DNA from: Viscum album
Taxonomy: Eukaryota > Streptophyta > Magnoliopsida > Santalales > Viscaceae
DNA length: 64,000 nt
Direction of reading: 5' to 3'
Assembly: GCA_963277665.1 (NCBI GenBank)
Contig: OY728125.1
Coordinates: 1,718,718,889-1,718,782,888, forward strand
In this document: positions 1-11,500 of the stretch, one piece after another
Position numbering within the stretch: the first letter of the stretch is position 1
Layout of the letters: each line of letters starts with the position of its first letter
Position numbers and translations under genes: made by a program
Notes under the pieces: model-generated
The model's database searches: none
Told to the model about the DNA's origin: nothing
What the model saw: the letters and a program-made list of their open reading frames with translations, nothing else

Positions 1-848
1 ACCTTAGGAATAAAATATTACCCTTTAGGTCCACTTGGATTAGATTAGGAAATTTATTATTATTTTATTTAAAGAAGAGTTTAAATAGTTAAAATCAATG
101 TTTAATAACTAAACCATTTTTTAAATAGGGTTATACCAATGATAAATTCGACCATAAATATTCATTAGAAATATAAAAATATTTACTACATAATTGTATT
201 TTATTTATAATTTTTAAGCATTAAATAATTTAATTTATTTATGACATAATAATGATGTAGTAATTACCTTATTAATGAAATATTAACATACTTGATGTTA
301 TAAATACCAAAATAATTGTAATTTGAGACTTTTTATAAATTCCAATACTTTTTTAGGTTAATATGACATTTTATTATCGATTCAATTAACTTTTGTCCAA
401 CTAATCATGCTGTTATGATTTTCAAAAAAATCAATTTCCAAATAGTGTCAATATTGACATAAAATAGTTTTTAAAACAAATATTATATTATTAAATTTTA
501 TTCAATTCCTAAAAATCTAAAGATCATCCAAATGAATTAGATAAGGTTATATATATGAATAATTAACCACTTGGGGTTCTTTGGTCTTGTTATTGTATGT
601 TTATTAACCATATAGTGTAAGAAATCTAGAAGACGCGACAAAAGTAAAATTATTTAACTTAGAATTAAATCTAAATGATAATGTCAAAATAGTAACCTAA
701 ACTTTTCTAAAACCTATTGTTTGAGAGGATTTCGTCCCATCCCCACATTATCATCTAAATAAGTCACTTTGGAGCCATTATTAACCGAATATGACTTTAT
801 TATAAAATAATATTTTAACTTTTTTCCTAAAGTTCTCCTCTCCTCCCT

Positions 849-856
849 TATAAAAG
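849..856 (+). promoter_or_regulatory. TATA box of LTR copy D1
   Basis: TATAAAAG is followed by a pyrimidine-rich leader (CCTCCTCC/CTTCTC) and ACACATTTTTG. The same layout recurs at copy D3 (29023) and, inverted, near 33321. I infer a retrotransposon promoter; no start site can be proven from sequence. Confidence 0.45.
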
Positions 857-1192
857 TGAACCTCCTCCCTCTTCTCTTTACACATTTTTGAGCCTTCATG
901 CTTGGAAAACCCCTACCCATTTCCCTTATAAACTTCTCTAGAAACATTATAGAGGTTCTAGGCTCATCAAAATACAAACTCTAGTGCCTTAAGAGGATGC
1001 TTAAAAGAGGTGTGTCGAAGAAGAGGTAATCTCTTATACAGATTCTTTCAAGAGTCTTTCTTCTTCAACTTCTTCTTCTATAGTTGTTCAATTATAAAGT
1101 ACAACATCAGTATCAAAAATATACTGATATGTTATTATAAATATGAAACAACCCCATTTCACCATCTATCCATCTTACGGAAAAAAATCACC

Positions 1193-1616
1193 GCGCATGC
1201 GTACCCACGGAATACCGTCTCCACGCTGTGGTGTAATCTATTTTTCTACCACCACCTTACATGGATGGATATAATGGTGTAAATAATAACTATATATGGT
1301 TATTATAACAACATACGAATTCTGAGATATTATATCATCCACTCCAATTTCATTCAATAATTATGGGAATGATATCATCGCTCGTGCGTAAGTACAGATT
1401 ACCGTCTCCACGACGCGATGAGATTCATTCTCCATATTAACCATTCAAGAATGATTATAAAGTATATATAATCAATAATAATGAAATATATGACATAATG
1501 AAGATACTGGATTTATGTATGTATATATATGTCATCTACTTACTTCCATTCAAGTCAATAAGGAATGGAAAACATGAATCATGCGTACGTACGGCCTACC
1601 GTCTCCATGAACGGTG
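1193..1616 (+). repeat. Three CpG-rich sub-repeats inside the family-D LTR
   Basis: Cores at 1193-1233, 1381-1421 and 1579-1616 share GCGTAC..ACGG..TACCGTCTCCA followed by a G-rich GGTG/GATG end. The shared TACCGTCTCC lies at 1213, 1400 and 1597, so the period is 187 then 197 bp. The roughly 150 bp between cores is AT-rich and shares only loose similarity. Decayed versions occur near 29370, 29565, 29960 and 22596 on the plus strand, and inverted near 32950, 57840 and 58045. Confidence 0.6.
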
Positions 1617-3240
1617 TATTTCATTTCATTAATCTATCTATTATATATATATATACTGAATATATATGATATATAAATCATGATTTAAAGTCTTTATGTA
1701 AGTAAATCATGATATATGTAATAATAATATCAAGAACAACTAGTCCAAACACATACGATAAATTAAACAATTTTACCCAAAAAACTGCTTTAACATGGAA
1801 TTTACAAATGAATGGGTATTATAAAGTCATAAGTTAACCATATATGATATCATAACAATGAATATTATTCTGTAATAACTAAATGAAATTATTTAAATCA
1901 TTATACAAGAGGTTCAGATACATAGAAAGCATATCAGACCTAAGGTAAGGGATAACTTTTCCAATCTCGTTTTTATCTGAGATTGTTTATTCATAAGTAT
2001 TTACTAAGGTTATATTTATAATCCATGTCCCTATTTTCTAAAATTGGTTACATATATGTTTAAATTCCTTTTACCCATTTTTTACTTTTACTACAGGGTA
2101 TGTAATAAATCTTTCTTTTTTTATGTTACGAGGTAATTTTTTTTGACTTTTCTGGAAAAAGAACGAGAAGAAAGTTTTTTTAACTTATACGGCATGAACA
2201 AATTTTTTACAGTTTCATAAAGCCTTATTTTCATGAAGCATCATCTACAAGATTTTATGATTATTTTCTACAAAATCAGGTTCTTTTCAAATTTCATGTC
2301 ATTTTGTGAGAATAAAATGATTTTGAAGAAAAAAATGATATTTTCCTCAAGAATTCATTTCAAGTGTTTTGTCAAAATGATTTTTCATCTAAGATTACAT
2401 TATTTAGAATGATTATGTTTCAAGTATATAATATCTCTATTATTTACATGGTTTTATTATTCTTATGATAAAATGATATTCATTGTTTTTATATGGATTA
2501 TGTTATGATGGGATGATATTTATGAAACCCAATTTTTTCTTTGGGTTATGATGAATGATTTATGTTTATTTTGTAGAACAAGTAAGAATGATTTCATTAT
2601 GAGATGGGGGGCATATATCTCCATCCAACGCATTGGGTAAGGATTTATATCTCCTGAGATAGACATGGATGGAATGGCAAGTTAATCCGGTTCAGTGATA
2701 CAGGTCTGGAACGAGAAGTGAACTCGATTCAGAAAGGGACTTTGTCCACTAAGATGGTCTTCGGAGCAATGCCTTGGATACAATGGAAATCATATCATGT
2801 GATTAATGTTTTTCCACAATTCAATGTTATAATCCCATGTTATTTTATCATGATTGATGGTCCTTTATGATATATGCCTTACGTACTTCCAAGATTTATT
2901 TCACAACTCAATATTTTGATGTTTAAACATTATGTTAATGTTTGTAAGTTCAAATGTATACGATTTGTTTTATTTTCTCCATTATGTCTCTTATTGAGAA
3001 TTTGAGCTCACCCTTAATATGTTTTCTTTTCCCTAGGATATATAGAAAGGTTTTAGGTAAAAAAAGGGATTAACTTTATGGGAGATGTTGAAGATCTTTC
3101 ACCAAGATTAGAAGATTATGTTCCAAGATTACAAAGACCCTAAACTATTACGGTCCTTTGTTGTCTGTTTTTTTATGTATTAAGTATTCTGCAAAAGTAA
3201 TGTAATGCCTATGTACGTCATGCTACGGGTCCCAAAACTA

Positions 3241-3605
3241 CCACCTAGAGAATCAATTTAATTCATTATTCAATAACACATTACAAGGACGATAATAAGG
3301 AAATATTTTATGACAATATGTGATATAAATGAAATATTTATGATAATCCTGACATATTTATCATTATGAAAGGATATTATATTTTATTCATTATTACATG
3401 TCCACTCATTGAAATATGATAATTTTGTTCATATATATGTGGACTATAACCTTATTTAAGTGATGTGACTCTATATATTTTTTAAGAAAACCATGTGAAT
3501 GATATATACAAGTATATTTAATAAAAGAATGTAATTTTCAATATTTTTTGGTGTATTAGGTTTAAATAGTATATGGAAGTAATTCGAGACATGGTATTAA
3601 GGCGA
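3241..3605 (+). other. AT-rich remnant ending in a Gypsy 3' internal tail
   Basis: There is no gene here. The last ~95 bases (about 3510-3605) resemble the ~95 bases just before the 3' LTR of element A (about 19720-19808). They share GAATGTAAT, TTTAAATA.TATAT, AATT.GAGAC and a purine run (TTAAGGCGA here, TTAAGGAGGAA there). A 3' internal tail with polypurine tract therefore sits upstream of what is labelled the 5' LTR. The rest, 3241-3510, is featureless AT-rich DNA. Confidence 0.5.
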
Positions 3606-4855
3606 TGTGCAATTCCAAGGACAGGGTTTCCCAGAATAAATGTTTGAAAAAAATTATACGTCATATAACATGTCTGAGAAGTTTTCTAGGAAAAGTGGAA
3701 TAAGTTATAAATGACTGCCTAGATCAGAAATATGAGAGTATCGTTGTGTCCGAAGAACCATCTTTAGCTTATGATATTCTTAACATCGGTCGGCATGGGA
3801 CAGCTATGTAAGAAAAAAATTGGACACTTAAAAGAAATAAATTAAATTAAGAAGATATTTTATTTAGAATTACATAGATGTGGCGACACATTTTCCCTTT
3901 TCAATAAGTAGTGTGGAAGGGACCCAAGGTTATAATTCATAATACTTTAGGAATCCATGGAATGTTTGGATAGGAGACCCCTCAGAGAAACCTCTCAATG
4001 AAATACAATGACATATCGGACTGAGGATCATTGTGAAATCAGGTTAGAGGATCTTGTCGATGATAAAATCATGATGATCCCTCATCAATGATGGATCTAA
4101 ACCTAGAGGTAGTGGATGTTTTTTTATTTACTACTTCCATTTTCTTCGGTTCAATATCTAATGCAGATCAAACCATGAATAGGTTGTCCCATGGTTCATT
4201 CCTTCTTTTGGGATGGGTGTTTGTGGGTTTGATTCAGGGGATTATTTATATTTTTATGTAGTTTCTTAATTCTTCCAATGAGTTTAGATCATGTTCATAA
4301 AACAAATGGTCGAGGTTCCTTTGTCAAGTTGTTTATGTGATTTATTCCCAATATCATCCCGCATGTTCTTTATTCCTCATAGGATAATTAATAAAGGATT
4401 ATTGAAAATTCGACTCATCACGCAATGATCTAAAATCTTATATCTAGCATCGTGTTAACCTATTAGAGGTGTGAAGATGGTGGTGAGAGAAAAATTGACC
4501 TATTTATGGGGATATCATTATTTGATTATTCCACATGTGAATGATCAAAATCTGTTTTTGGAAAAAATTAAAGATCCAAAACCGACTGAATTAGTGTTTC
4601 AAAGGTGAGGTGACCATGGATATGTAGTTTCGAGGTGAAAGGACTACTGGATCAAGAACTAGTGGATCATCCAAAGTTCTTGAGGATGAACATCAATTCT
4701 ATAAAATCACGAAGAACATGGCATGTATCTCAGGATACACGACGTGTGGAGCCAGTTCAGTGGTGGCTAGAGTTTAATTCAATATAGAAGCGTCTAATGA
4801 CATGTGGGACCTTCATCAAGACTTGGTGTGTATCAAAGAGGATAAACAGACACTA

Positions 4856-4882
4856 GGTGGAGTACACAGCTTGTGCTCCACC
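4856..4882 (+). other. Hairpin in LTR A (left copy)
   Basis: Arms GGTGGAG and CTCCACC are followed inward by TACA and TGTG around a 5-base loop (CAGCT), an 11-bp stem with one T-G pair. The right LTR has the equivalent at 21061-21087. Confidence 0.5.
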
Positions 4883-5820
4883 ACACAGCCTTATCCCGAC
4901 AATAAACATGGGGTACCTCATGTATTGGCGCATGGGTAGGTAGACACGGTTTGACACCATATATCAGCACATGGATGAGGTACATAAGTGGAACCTATAT
5001 GGATGTGAATCACAGAAAAGCCATTATACATGTGTTGTATAACTTTTATAAAATGAAATGTTCTTCAAAAAAAGATGTTGTAAATACGAAGAACCCTAGG
5101 TCAAGGTACATGACATGTGACCCTTCTACACCCCATGTACACTTTTATAAATGGATTGATGTCCTCAAACACTGTATCTTGGAAAAATATTTTGGGATGG
5201 TTCCCCTTACTTGTTCCCATAAAGGTAAGTCGGTATCATTTTATATCCATATGAGTATCACCCCATTCAGTAAGACATTCAGGATAGAGTCGGGATTCCC
5301 CTACGAGAAGCATAGAGCATGATCATCTATCCATTGTTGTGCCCTTGGTTGAGTCAAGATATCACTATGACCAGTCAAACCAGACATTAGTCCTCTACAT
5401 GGAAGGGGAATACAGATGAGTCATGGTATATTCCATCTCCCTAGAAGTGATCCTTATTTGTGTATCTAGATCTTCTTCACTCATGGAGTTGGACCTCCTA
5501 GAATGGGTGTATCATTTTCTCTCTTCAAATATATCAATGTATATCTCTCATAAAAGTTACCAATGAATAGTACATATCTGATGGACATAGTCAGGGATAT
5601 CAGACTCAGGAATGAGTTCTCCTAGATGAGTGCTACATGGAATCTTTAGATTGAATCACTAGTGTGGGTATGAACTCGTTGTGACTTACCTTCAGACTAA
5701 GAATCTATGTTTGAAGTATATATAGAAATTTTCTTGTTATAAATATTGTAGTGATATACATTGTAGAGATAAATAGCCCATTATGGTGTGTATTGCATTG
5801 GAATTTTAAGGGTGTCCTAC

Positions 5821-5838
5821 TGAGTATTGTTATACTCA
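5821..5838. other. Perfect palindrome in LTR A (left copy)
   Basis: TGAGTATTGTTATACTCA has 7-base arms and a 4-base spacer. It is identical at 22021-22038 in the right LTR although the surrounding LTR sequence is strongly diverged. A TGAG...CTCACCC block at this LTR position is also seen in family D (2995-3013). Confidence 0.7.
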
Positions 5839-6317
5839 CCCCTACCCAGGATTTGACCACAAGTGTCGTGTCTTGAGCTGATGAGATAACTTTTAATGGC
5901 ATCCAGGGGGTACCAAGATCTGGTAGAGATTAGTGATTTCCAGAATGGATGATATGTTCTACGGATTTATGAAGCACTCTTAATACCTATCTGGTTTTCT
6001 TATAGGTTGCAATTTGTGGTCTTTATAATCTTCCTTTTTTCGAGCATGTATTCTGGCCCAGTTTACTTTTTTTCACTTTACATTCAATTTTATCATGATT
6101 GTTGGATTTAGTAGTATGCATCCATTTTTCTTACATGGAAATTTTTACATTTCAGAATTTGTTAGAATGTAGACGTGTGGGTGTGTGTGATGGTACTTTG
6201 GCAAGGCCACCCATGTTATTGACATGCCTACTCATTGTGAGTCACCATCTCATGTACATAAGGAGGTGGGATTATGGAGTTTCTATACAGGACCCACTAG
6301 GGTGGGTCATGACAGAG

Positions 6318-6328
6318 AGGTATTAGAG
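6318..6328 (+). other. Primer-binding site of Gypsy A
   Basis: AGGTATTAGAG lies three bases after the LTR end. It resembles TGGTATCAGAG, the common plant site complementary to the 3' end of initiator tRNA-Met, with changes at the first base and the C. Confidence 0.55.
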
Positions 6329-6344
6329 ATTATTAGTTCCACCA

Positions 6345-7830
6345 TTGGACCGAGAGTCTATTAGATTGTTGGTGGAAACAATGTTAAGTGTTTTGAGTTC
6401 ATCTTTTATGCTAGGGATACCAATGTTATTGTTGGAGGCCGACACATACATACACCAGAACTCTGATAGCCTTCTTTATGACTCAGTAAATGTGAACTCT
6501 AGTTGCGGGGAAATAATAATGGAACACACATCATATAGGAATGGGTTTTGGTTTCTATGTTCCTATTGAGTCAGCTCTGTCGATTTACTCATTGACAGTG
6601 AATCATATTATTTTATTATAAGAAGCCTCTATAATACATACTAGCTTGTGATGAGTGGATCGATCATGAGGATTACCCCCTCGGTGATTAGGCTTTGATT
6701 CAGGGACTAATTCCCCAAGAGTTATCTTTAGGGTGTGCATCAGCTATAAAAACACCAAAAGAGTATCACGTGGTACCTTTAGTACTAGCAGACGAGGAGC
6801 ATAAGCTGAGTGCGCTATACAAGTTTCAGAGATAGAGACCATCAGGTTCAATGGAGAGCTCGACCCTCTGGTGGCTGAGGAATGGCTTGAGGTAATAACC
6901 AGAGTTTTCTATCTTGTTAGGACACTAGCAGGTTAGATGGTGATCCTAGATATGATCCTTCTTCAGGGATTAGTAGAGTGATGGTGGAGTTTGACCATGT
7001 AGTCTTAGTATGAGAAGACTGTTTCATATATAGAGTTCTAGTAACTCCTTATAGAGGAGTTCTCTATAGTTATAATTAGAGTAGTGTGTATACATTAGCT
7101 TCTTAGGCTCCAGCAGGGTAGCTTTATGGTGATTGACTATTCATCATGGTTTTCCATCCTTTCCATGTAGTTGATGGATATGATTAGGGATTAATACTTC
7201 TGGTTTCAAAACATTTAGTGTGGTTGAAATCACTATATCCAAGACCACATTCTACCTATGTGCATTCTGAATTTTGCAGGATTGATCAAGAAAGATTCGA
7301 TAGTTGAGAGATTCTTAGAAGAGGATATGTAGCCAGGGATAGTCGGCATCCTATAGGATGGTTTAGAGACCTTGACAATGGGAAGACGTCATCAGATGTA
7401 GGGATCGGGATATGGGGGACATCAGAAGAGGTCCAATGATGGAGGATATGATGTCTAGGGCTCTCAAAGATGGATCCAATCAACCTAGGTAGAGGAGATG
7501 ATATTCCTGATTTGGAATAGGACATATCTCCCGAGATTTTCCAACCCTTCGATCTGTTTACAGGTAGGTGGTAGATGGACCATCGAGGTAGAGGCAATGG
7601 GTGGAGCAGAATGACCCTCCAGGTGGAGGGCATGGAATAGGAGTACTGAGAGTTGCAAGAGGTGGAATACTTTTTGAAATACTACCACATCCACCCCCAT
7701 TAGGTCCATTCTATGAACGGGGAGATATAGGAAAAATGAAATAAATTCTAGATGCAGTCAAGGCGTGTGACCCATGGACTCTAGGTATGATCCAAGATAT
7801 GATCTATTTATTTTCTACCTTAACTATTAT
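6345..7830 (+). pseudogene. gag of Gypsy A, degraded
   Basis: This is the remnant of the capsid/nucleocapsid polyprotein that packages the element RNA in cytoplasmic particles. Near 6832-6930 a frame reads FNGELDPLVAEEWLEV, the typical start of the Gypsy gag core (F-G-x-x-D-P-x-x-A-x-x-W). At about 7503-7546 a nucleocapsid zinc knuckle is recognisable as YS-stop-FGIGHISRDF. The His and spacing remain, but all three Cys are gone (Tyr, stop and Phe stand in their places). Many stops interrupt the rest. The reading frame is cut off on the right by Copia B. Minus-strand open frames at 7286-7709 overlap it and are not genes. Confidence 0.6.
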
Positions 7831-7832
7831 TA

Positions 7833-9552
7833 TGTATTCTAGGTCGAATACCCTGAGAGGGGGGGGGCTGAAACTTGGTATAACATATTAAAACAATCTC
7901 TCATTTGGATCTATTTTACTTATTGGAAAAAACTCAATTCTCTCTTCCTCCCATATAAATATATGAATAGATATGAAATCATGCATAGGACATAGCAGTT
8001 TTTACTTGGGTTACCCCTATTATGATACGTCCATGGAGCATACAACAAAAAACCGCCGATATACCAAATTCACTAAGGCTCCCAAAAAATAATGAGTTCA
8101 TTGTTTGGGTAGATCTTCTATGCCCATGCTAACTTCCTTTTCAAAGTTTAGGGTATGCTCACTACATTCCCAAGGGTCACTCCATGTTCCTCTTTCTCTA
8201 GCTCACTACTTGTGGAAAGGGTCAACATCTTCCTCTTCCTCCGCTCATTGCTTTTGGAAATAAATCTACACATGGTTTATAGACTTTTAGGTCAAACACA
8301 GTGTATGTAATTGTAGTTCCCATAATTTTTCATGAATTTATACATCCTCAACTATAGGTAGATGCTCTTGTGAAGTCCATTTTCACCTGTAGATGAAGTC
8401 CACCTTCCTGAGTACTTCCAGTTACTGAAAAATACTTTCACAAACTAAATTTAATCATTTCAGGCTCTCTAATGTGTTTCATGAACCACCAGCCTCATCC
8501 ATGTACTATGTACTAGGAAAGGTACATGGACCACCTTCTCTACATACATCTACCACTTTTCTGAATTTTTATTTCCTCAATGTACTACAAACTTCATTCA
8601 TCCTTTGTGAACTTCCCTCTATCCATGAACTATTCTCTATTCGCGAACTGTGTTTGCTTCAGCGTACTGGATCAACCCCTTTGTGTAACACTTGCGGAAC
8701 TCTCCCTATCGTGTAACAGATATCCATCCTCCAGGTACCTAGCCAACTCCTTCCACATACCAAACTTCCACCTCCACATACCAAACTTCCTTTACAGGTT
8801 AAGAATCCCCTCAAACACCTTTGCAAGAATTACTTCTGCATGAACCACTTTAGCTTTCGCGGAATTCCTCCTCGCGATCCTCCTTCATACATTGATGAAA
8901 TCTTTAATCAATGATATGTTCTAATGATATTCGGTATCTACAGTAATCAGGGGGATTATTTGTTCTTATATAAAAAAATATATCCACAAAATACTCTAAT
9001 CCATGATTTACCAATTCATTGATTCAGCCTCCACGACATATCGATCCTTCAACCATCGTGAAATACAAGCCACCTACGAACCATTATTCCCATATATTCC
9101 TTGTACTTTCTTTGTTCCCATGTGTTCAGTCTTATATGTTGGCATCAAGTCATCCGAACACTACACCTCCTTCCTCCGCAAACCGTCATCGGTTTCGCTA
9201 ACTACGCTCACATACCATTCTCGCCGGTCCACATACATTTCATACTACTCCTCGTACCATTCCCAGAACATGGTACACATCCCATGAATCAAAGTACATA
9301 GTTTTTATCCTTTCTAAACAAACTCAACGTTCTTCATACCATTCAATCCCATGAATAAATCCTTTATTTTCAAAAATATAACTCCTGATTTTGAGGCTTG
9401 AAAATTTAGCGAACACTGGGAAATTTCCCTACCTTAAAAACTTGTCTTTGAAAAACACCAACCATTATCATTAGTAATCATATAGATTTTTCAACAACAT
9501 AATAATACCCAAAAATTTCTTAGAGAAAACATCGAGGTATTTGTTTCCCACA
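7833..9552 (-). repeat. 3' LTR of Copia B (left copy)
   Basis: It pairs with 14656-16383 over its length (about 1720 bp). Shared landmarks are AGGTCGAATA/AGGTCAAATA at the left edge, ATGAATAGATATGAAAT, the TATGTACTAGGAAAGG/TACCAGGAAAGC block, the clustered CTTCC/ACCATTC motifs, and GAAAAACACCAACCATT near the right edge. On the plus strand it ends TTTCCCACA. Short plus-strand frames at 8474-9301 are chance. Confidence 0.8.
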
Positions 9553-9563
9553 ATCCCCCCCAT
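9553..9563 (-). other. Polypurine tract of Copia B
   Basis: On the minus strand the sequence reads AATGGGGGGGATTG directly before the 3' LTR (which starts TGTGGG), the expected plus-strand primer site for reverse transcription. Confidence 0.7.
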
Positions 9564-10144
9564 TGGGTTTGTTTACAACTCTTATCAAAAAAATTATATG
9601 AATTTTGATATATCATTAAATTTTCATCAACATTCATCAACAATTTGCTTCATGAGATTAATATTGTGATCAAGGATTTTCTCAAAATATACTCTAAGAC
9701 CACATGAGCCATGCTCAGAGAAGGGAACAAGAGTATAATGAAAAGTCCATCAATGAACCACTTCATTTCTTTACACCAACTGCTAATACCAAACTGATAA
9801 CAATTAATGGCATTCTAGATGAACTATATCTATCGTGATATCTAATCATGGATTGATCACTTCTAAGATTGTCAGATTTAATTCACCCCATATGTTATAG
9901 CTCTCCTAACTAGTTTCTGCTCAGCTTCAACTCCCCATATCTCGATGCTCCACGTAGCTGCTTCTCCCCATGTCATGTCTCCACTTGGAATGTTTACACT
10001 TTCTCCACTGTTGTGAATGAGTCCGATGGGAACATCAAGGGTCTCTACACCAGGGTAAAGAACACATATATGAAAATTAGGGAAATATACATCGTACCTT
10101 GTGGAGAGGGGACCCACATCGACACTTTTTCAAGTGCGGGAAGT
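9564..10144 (-). other. 3' non-coding part of Copia B
   Basis: This lies between the end of RNase H and the purine tract. It contains a 79-codon minus-strand frame (9878-10117) in a slightly GC-richer patch. I do not recognise that product, and it begins inside the downstream leader, so I treat it as chance or a captured scrap. Confidence 0.4.
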
Positions 10145-11500
10145 TTACATGAATCCCATATCTAGTCGATGCCAATCAAACAATTTTTTGGGTAAGGACT
10201 TTGTAATAATATCTGCAACTTGTTCTTTTGTAGGAACATATTCGAACATTCCATGCACATTCTCCACATTCTCCTTGATAAAATGATATTTTATATTAAT
10301 ATTCTTTGTTCTTGAGTGATGAACTATATTTCTTATCAGATTTATAGCACATGAATTATAACAATGGATTCCAATCATAGATTTCACTTCAATTCCCATA
10401 TCTTCATTTTTACGATTCATCCACAATAGCTGCATGCAAGCTAGAGTAGCCACAATGTATTCAGATTATGTGATGCTCTATGAAATGCAATATTTTTTCT
10501 TGCATAACCACAAAATTCACAACCCTCCAAGATAAAAGGAACCTCCTCATGTTGATTTCCTATCATCTTCTAAACCAGACCAATATGTATCTGTATATCC
10601 CAATAACTCTAACTATGATTTGTCATTATAAAATAGGGAAAAGTATATTGTTTCCGTGATATATCTATGAATAACCTTAACATAAATCTAGTGGCTCTGT
10701 GTGGGACTGCATTCATAACATTCTTCATGGCATGTGGAAAATACAATATCAGGCCTTATCACTGTTAGGTACAACATACTTACAATGATTTTCCTATATT
10801 CTATGATATTAACTACCTTTCCCACATCATCCCACGATAGTTATAGCCATGTAGCAACCAGAGTATTCATATCATTGGAATTATCCATTCCAAATCTTCT
10901 CAAAAAAACAACATTGACATAATTATAATGAGAAATAAATGTTCCATTACTAAACTATGTAACTTTGTAAGAAAAGGAAAAATGACAACTCATAAATCAT
11001 GAACATTTCAAACTCTATTTTCTTTTATTCAGAAAAATATCTACATTGGGCCACATCAGATCCACCAAATATTAGGTCGTCGTTATAAACCAGCACCATC
11101 AGCCTTCGACTATTGTCATTGTTGAAATATAAATTGAAATCAACTACCCCACACTGAAAACCGAGCTTCTTTATAAACTGATCAAGGCATGAATACCATA
11201 CTCTTCTAGAGGCTCCATATTGAATTCTTATTCTAGAACACCATTCAAAAATACTGACAAAACATGCATATGGAACTCTATAAACCTCCATTTCACTGTA
11301 ATGTCCAAGAATAATCTAATTTTCTCTACCCTCCTCATAGGTTCAAATACCTTATTGACATCGATACCATCTATATGGGAGTATCCTTTACATACTTTTT
11401 GTGATTTTTTTCGGATCACTGCACTATCTTATATGTTGGAATCGAAACAAACTCATGTGTTTGATTCTTCTCAACTTGGTCAAGCTCTTCATTCATACCT
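10145..11500 (-). pseudogene. Copia B reverse transcriptase-RNase H, degraded
   Basis: On the minus strand, three open pieces line up with Copia RT-RH. At 11419-11228 the frame reads KGYSHIDGIDVNKVFEPMRR...FLNGVLE (standard K-GY-Q...GIDY-E-F-P-R and D-K-AFLNG). At 11291-11025 it covers the region around the ALYGLKQAPRAWY and YVDD blocks, here reading VYNDDLIFGG (Y-x-D-D kept as Y-N-D-D). At 10453-10145 it covers the RNase H end with HSRTKNINIKYHFIKE and PTKEQVADIITKSLP. Frameshifts and stops separate the pieces, so no active enzyme is expected. Confidence 0.75.

Larger units (their letters stand above)
1..3240 (+). repeat. Family-D Gypsy LTR fragment (copy D1)
   Basis: This stretch has no gene. 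It is the 3' two thirds or so of a very long LTR whose left end lies outside the window. It holds a TATA box near 849, three CpG-rich sub-repeats (1193-1616), and a tail (2390-3225) that recurs in diverged form near 24480-25340 and 31850-32700 (plus strand) and, inverted, near 55400-56500 and 62300-63500. The landmark is TGAG...CTCACCC at 2995-3013, the same kind of motif seen in the LTRs of element A. I infer an LTR from the recurrence, the promoter-like motif and the Gypsy context. Both borders are approximate. Confidence 0.55.
3606..6314 (+). repeat. 5' LTR of Gypsy A
   Basis: It begins TGTGCAATTCC after a purine run and ends TCATGACA just before a primer-site-like sequence (2709 bp). The match to 19809-22514 runs the full length. 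Landmarks include CAGAATAAATG near the start, CATCGGTCG near 3784, GGAAGGGACCCAAGGTTA near 3912, a hairpin at 4856, the palindrome at 5821 and GGACCCACTAGGGTGGGTCATGACA at the end. Motifs of the type ACGTGTGGGACCTTC recur within it (near 4742, 4800 and 5112). Small open frames such as 4951-5322 are chance. Confidence 0.85.

Noticed and set aside
7286..7709. Minus-strand frames of 74-115 codons
   Set aside because: They are antisense to the Gypsy A gag and zinc knuckle, which is the recognisable coding sense.
9878..10117. Minus-strand 79-codon frame as a possible small gene
   Set aside because: It sits in the 3' non-coding part of Copia B, shows no recognisable domain, and is the length expected by chance in a GC-richer patch.
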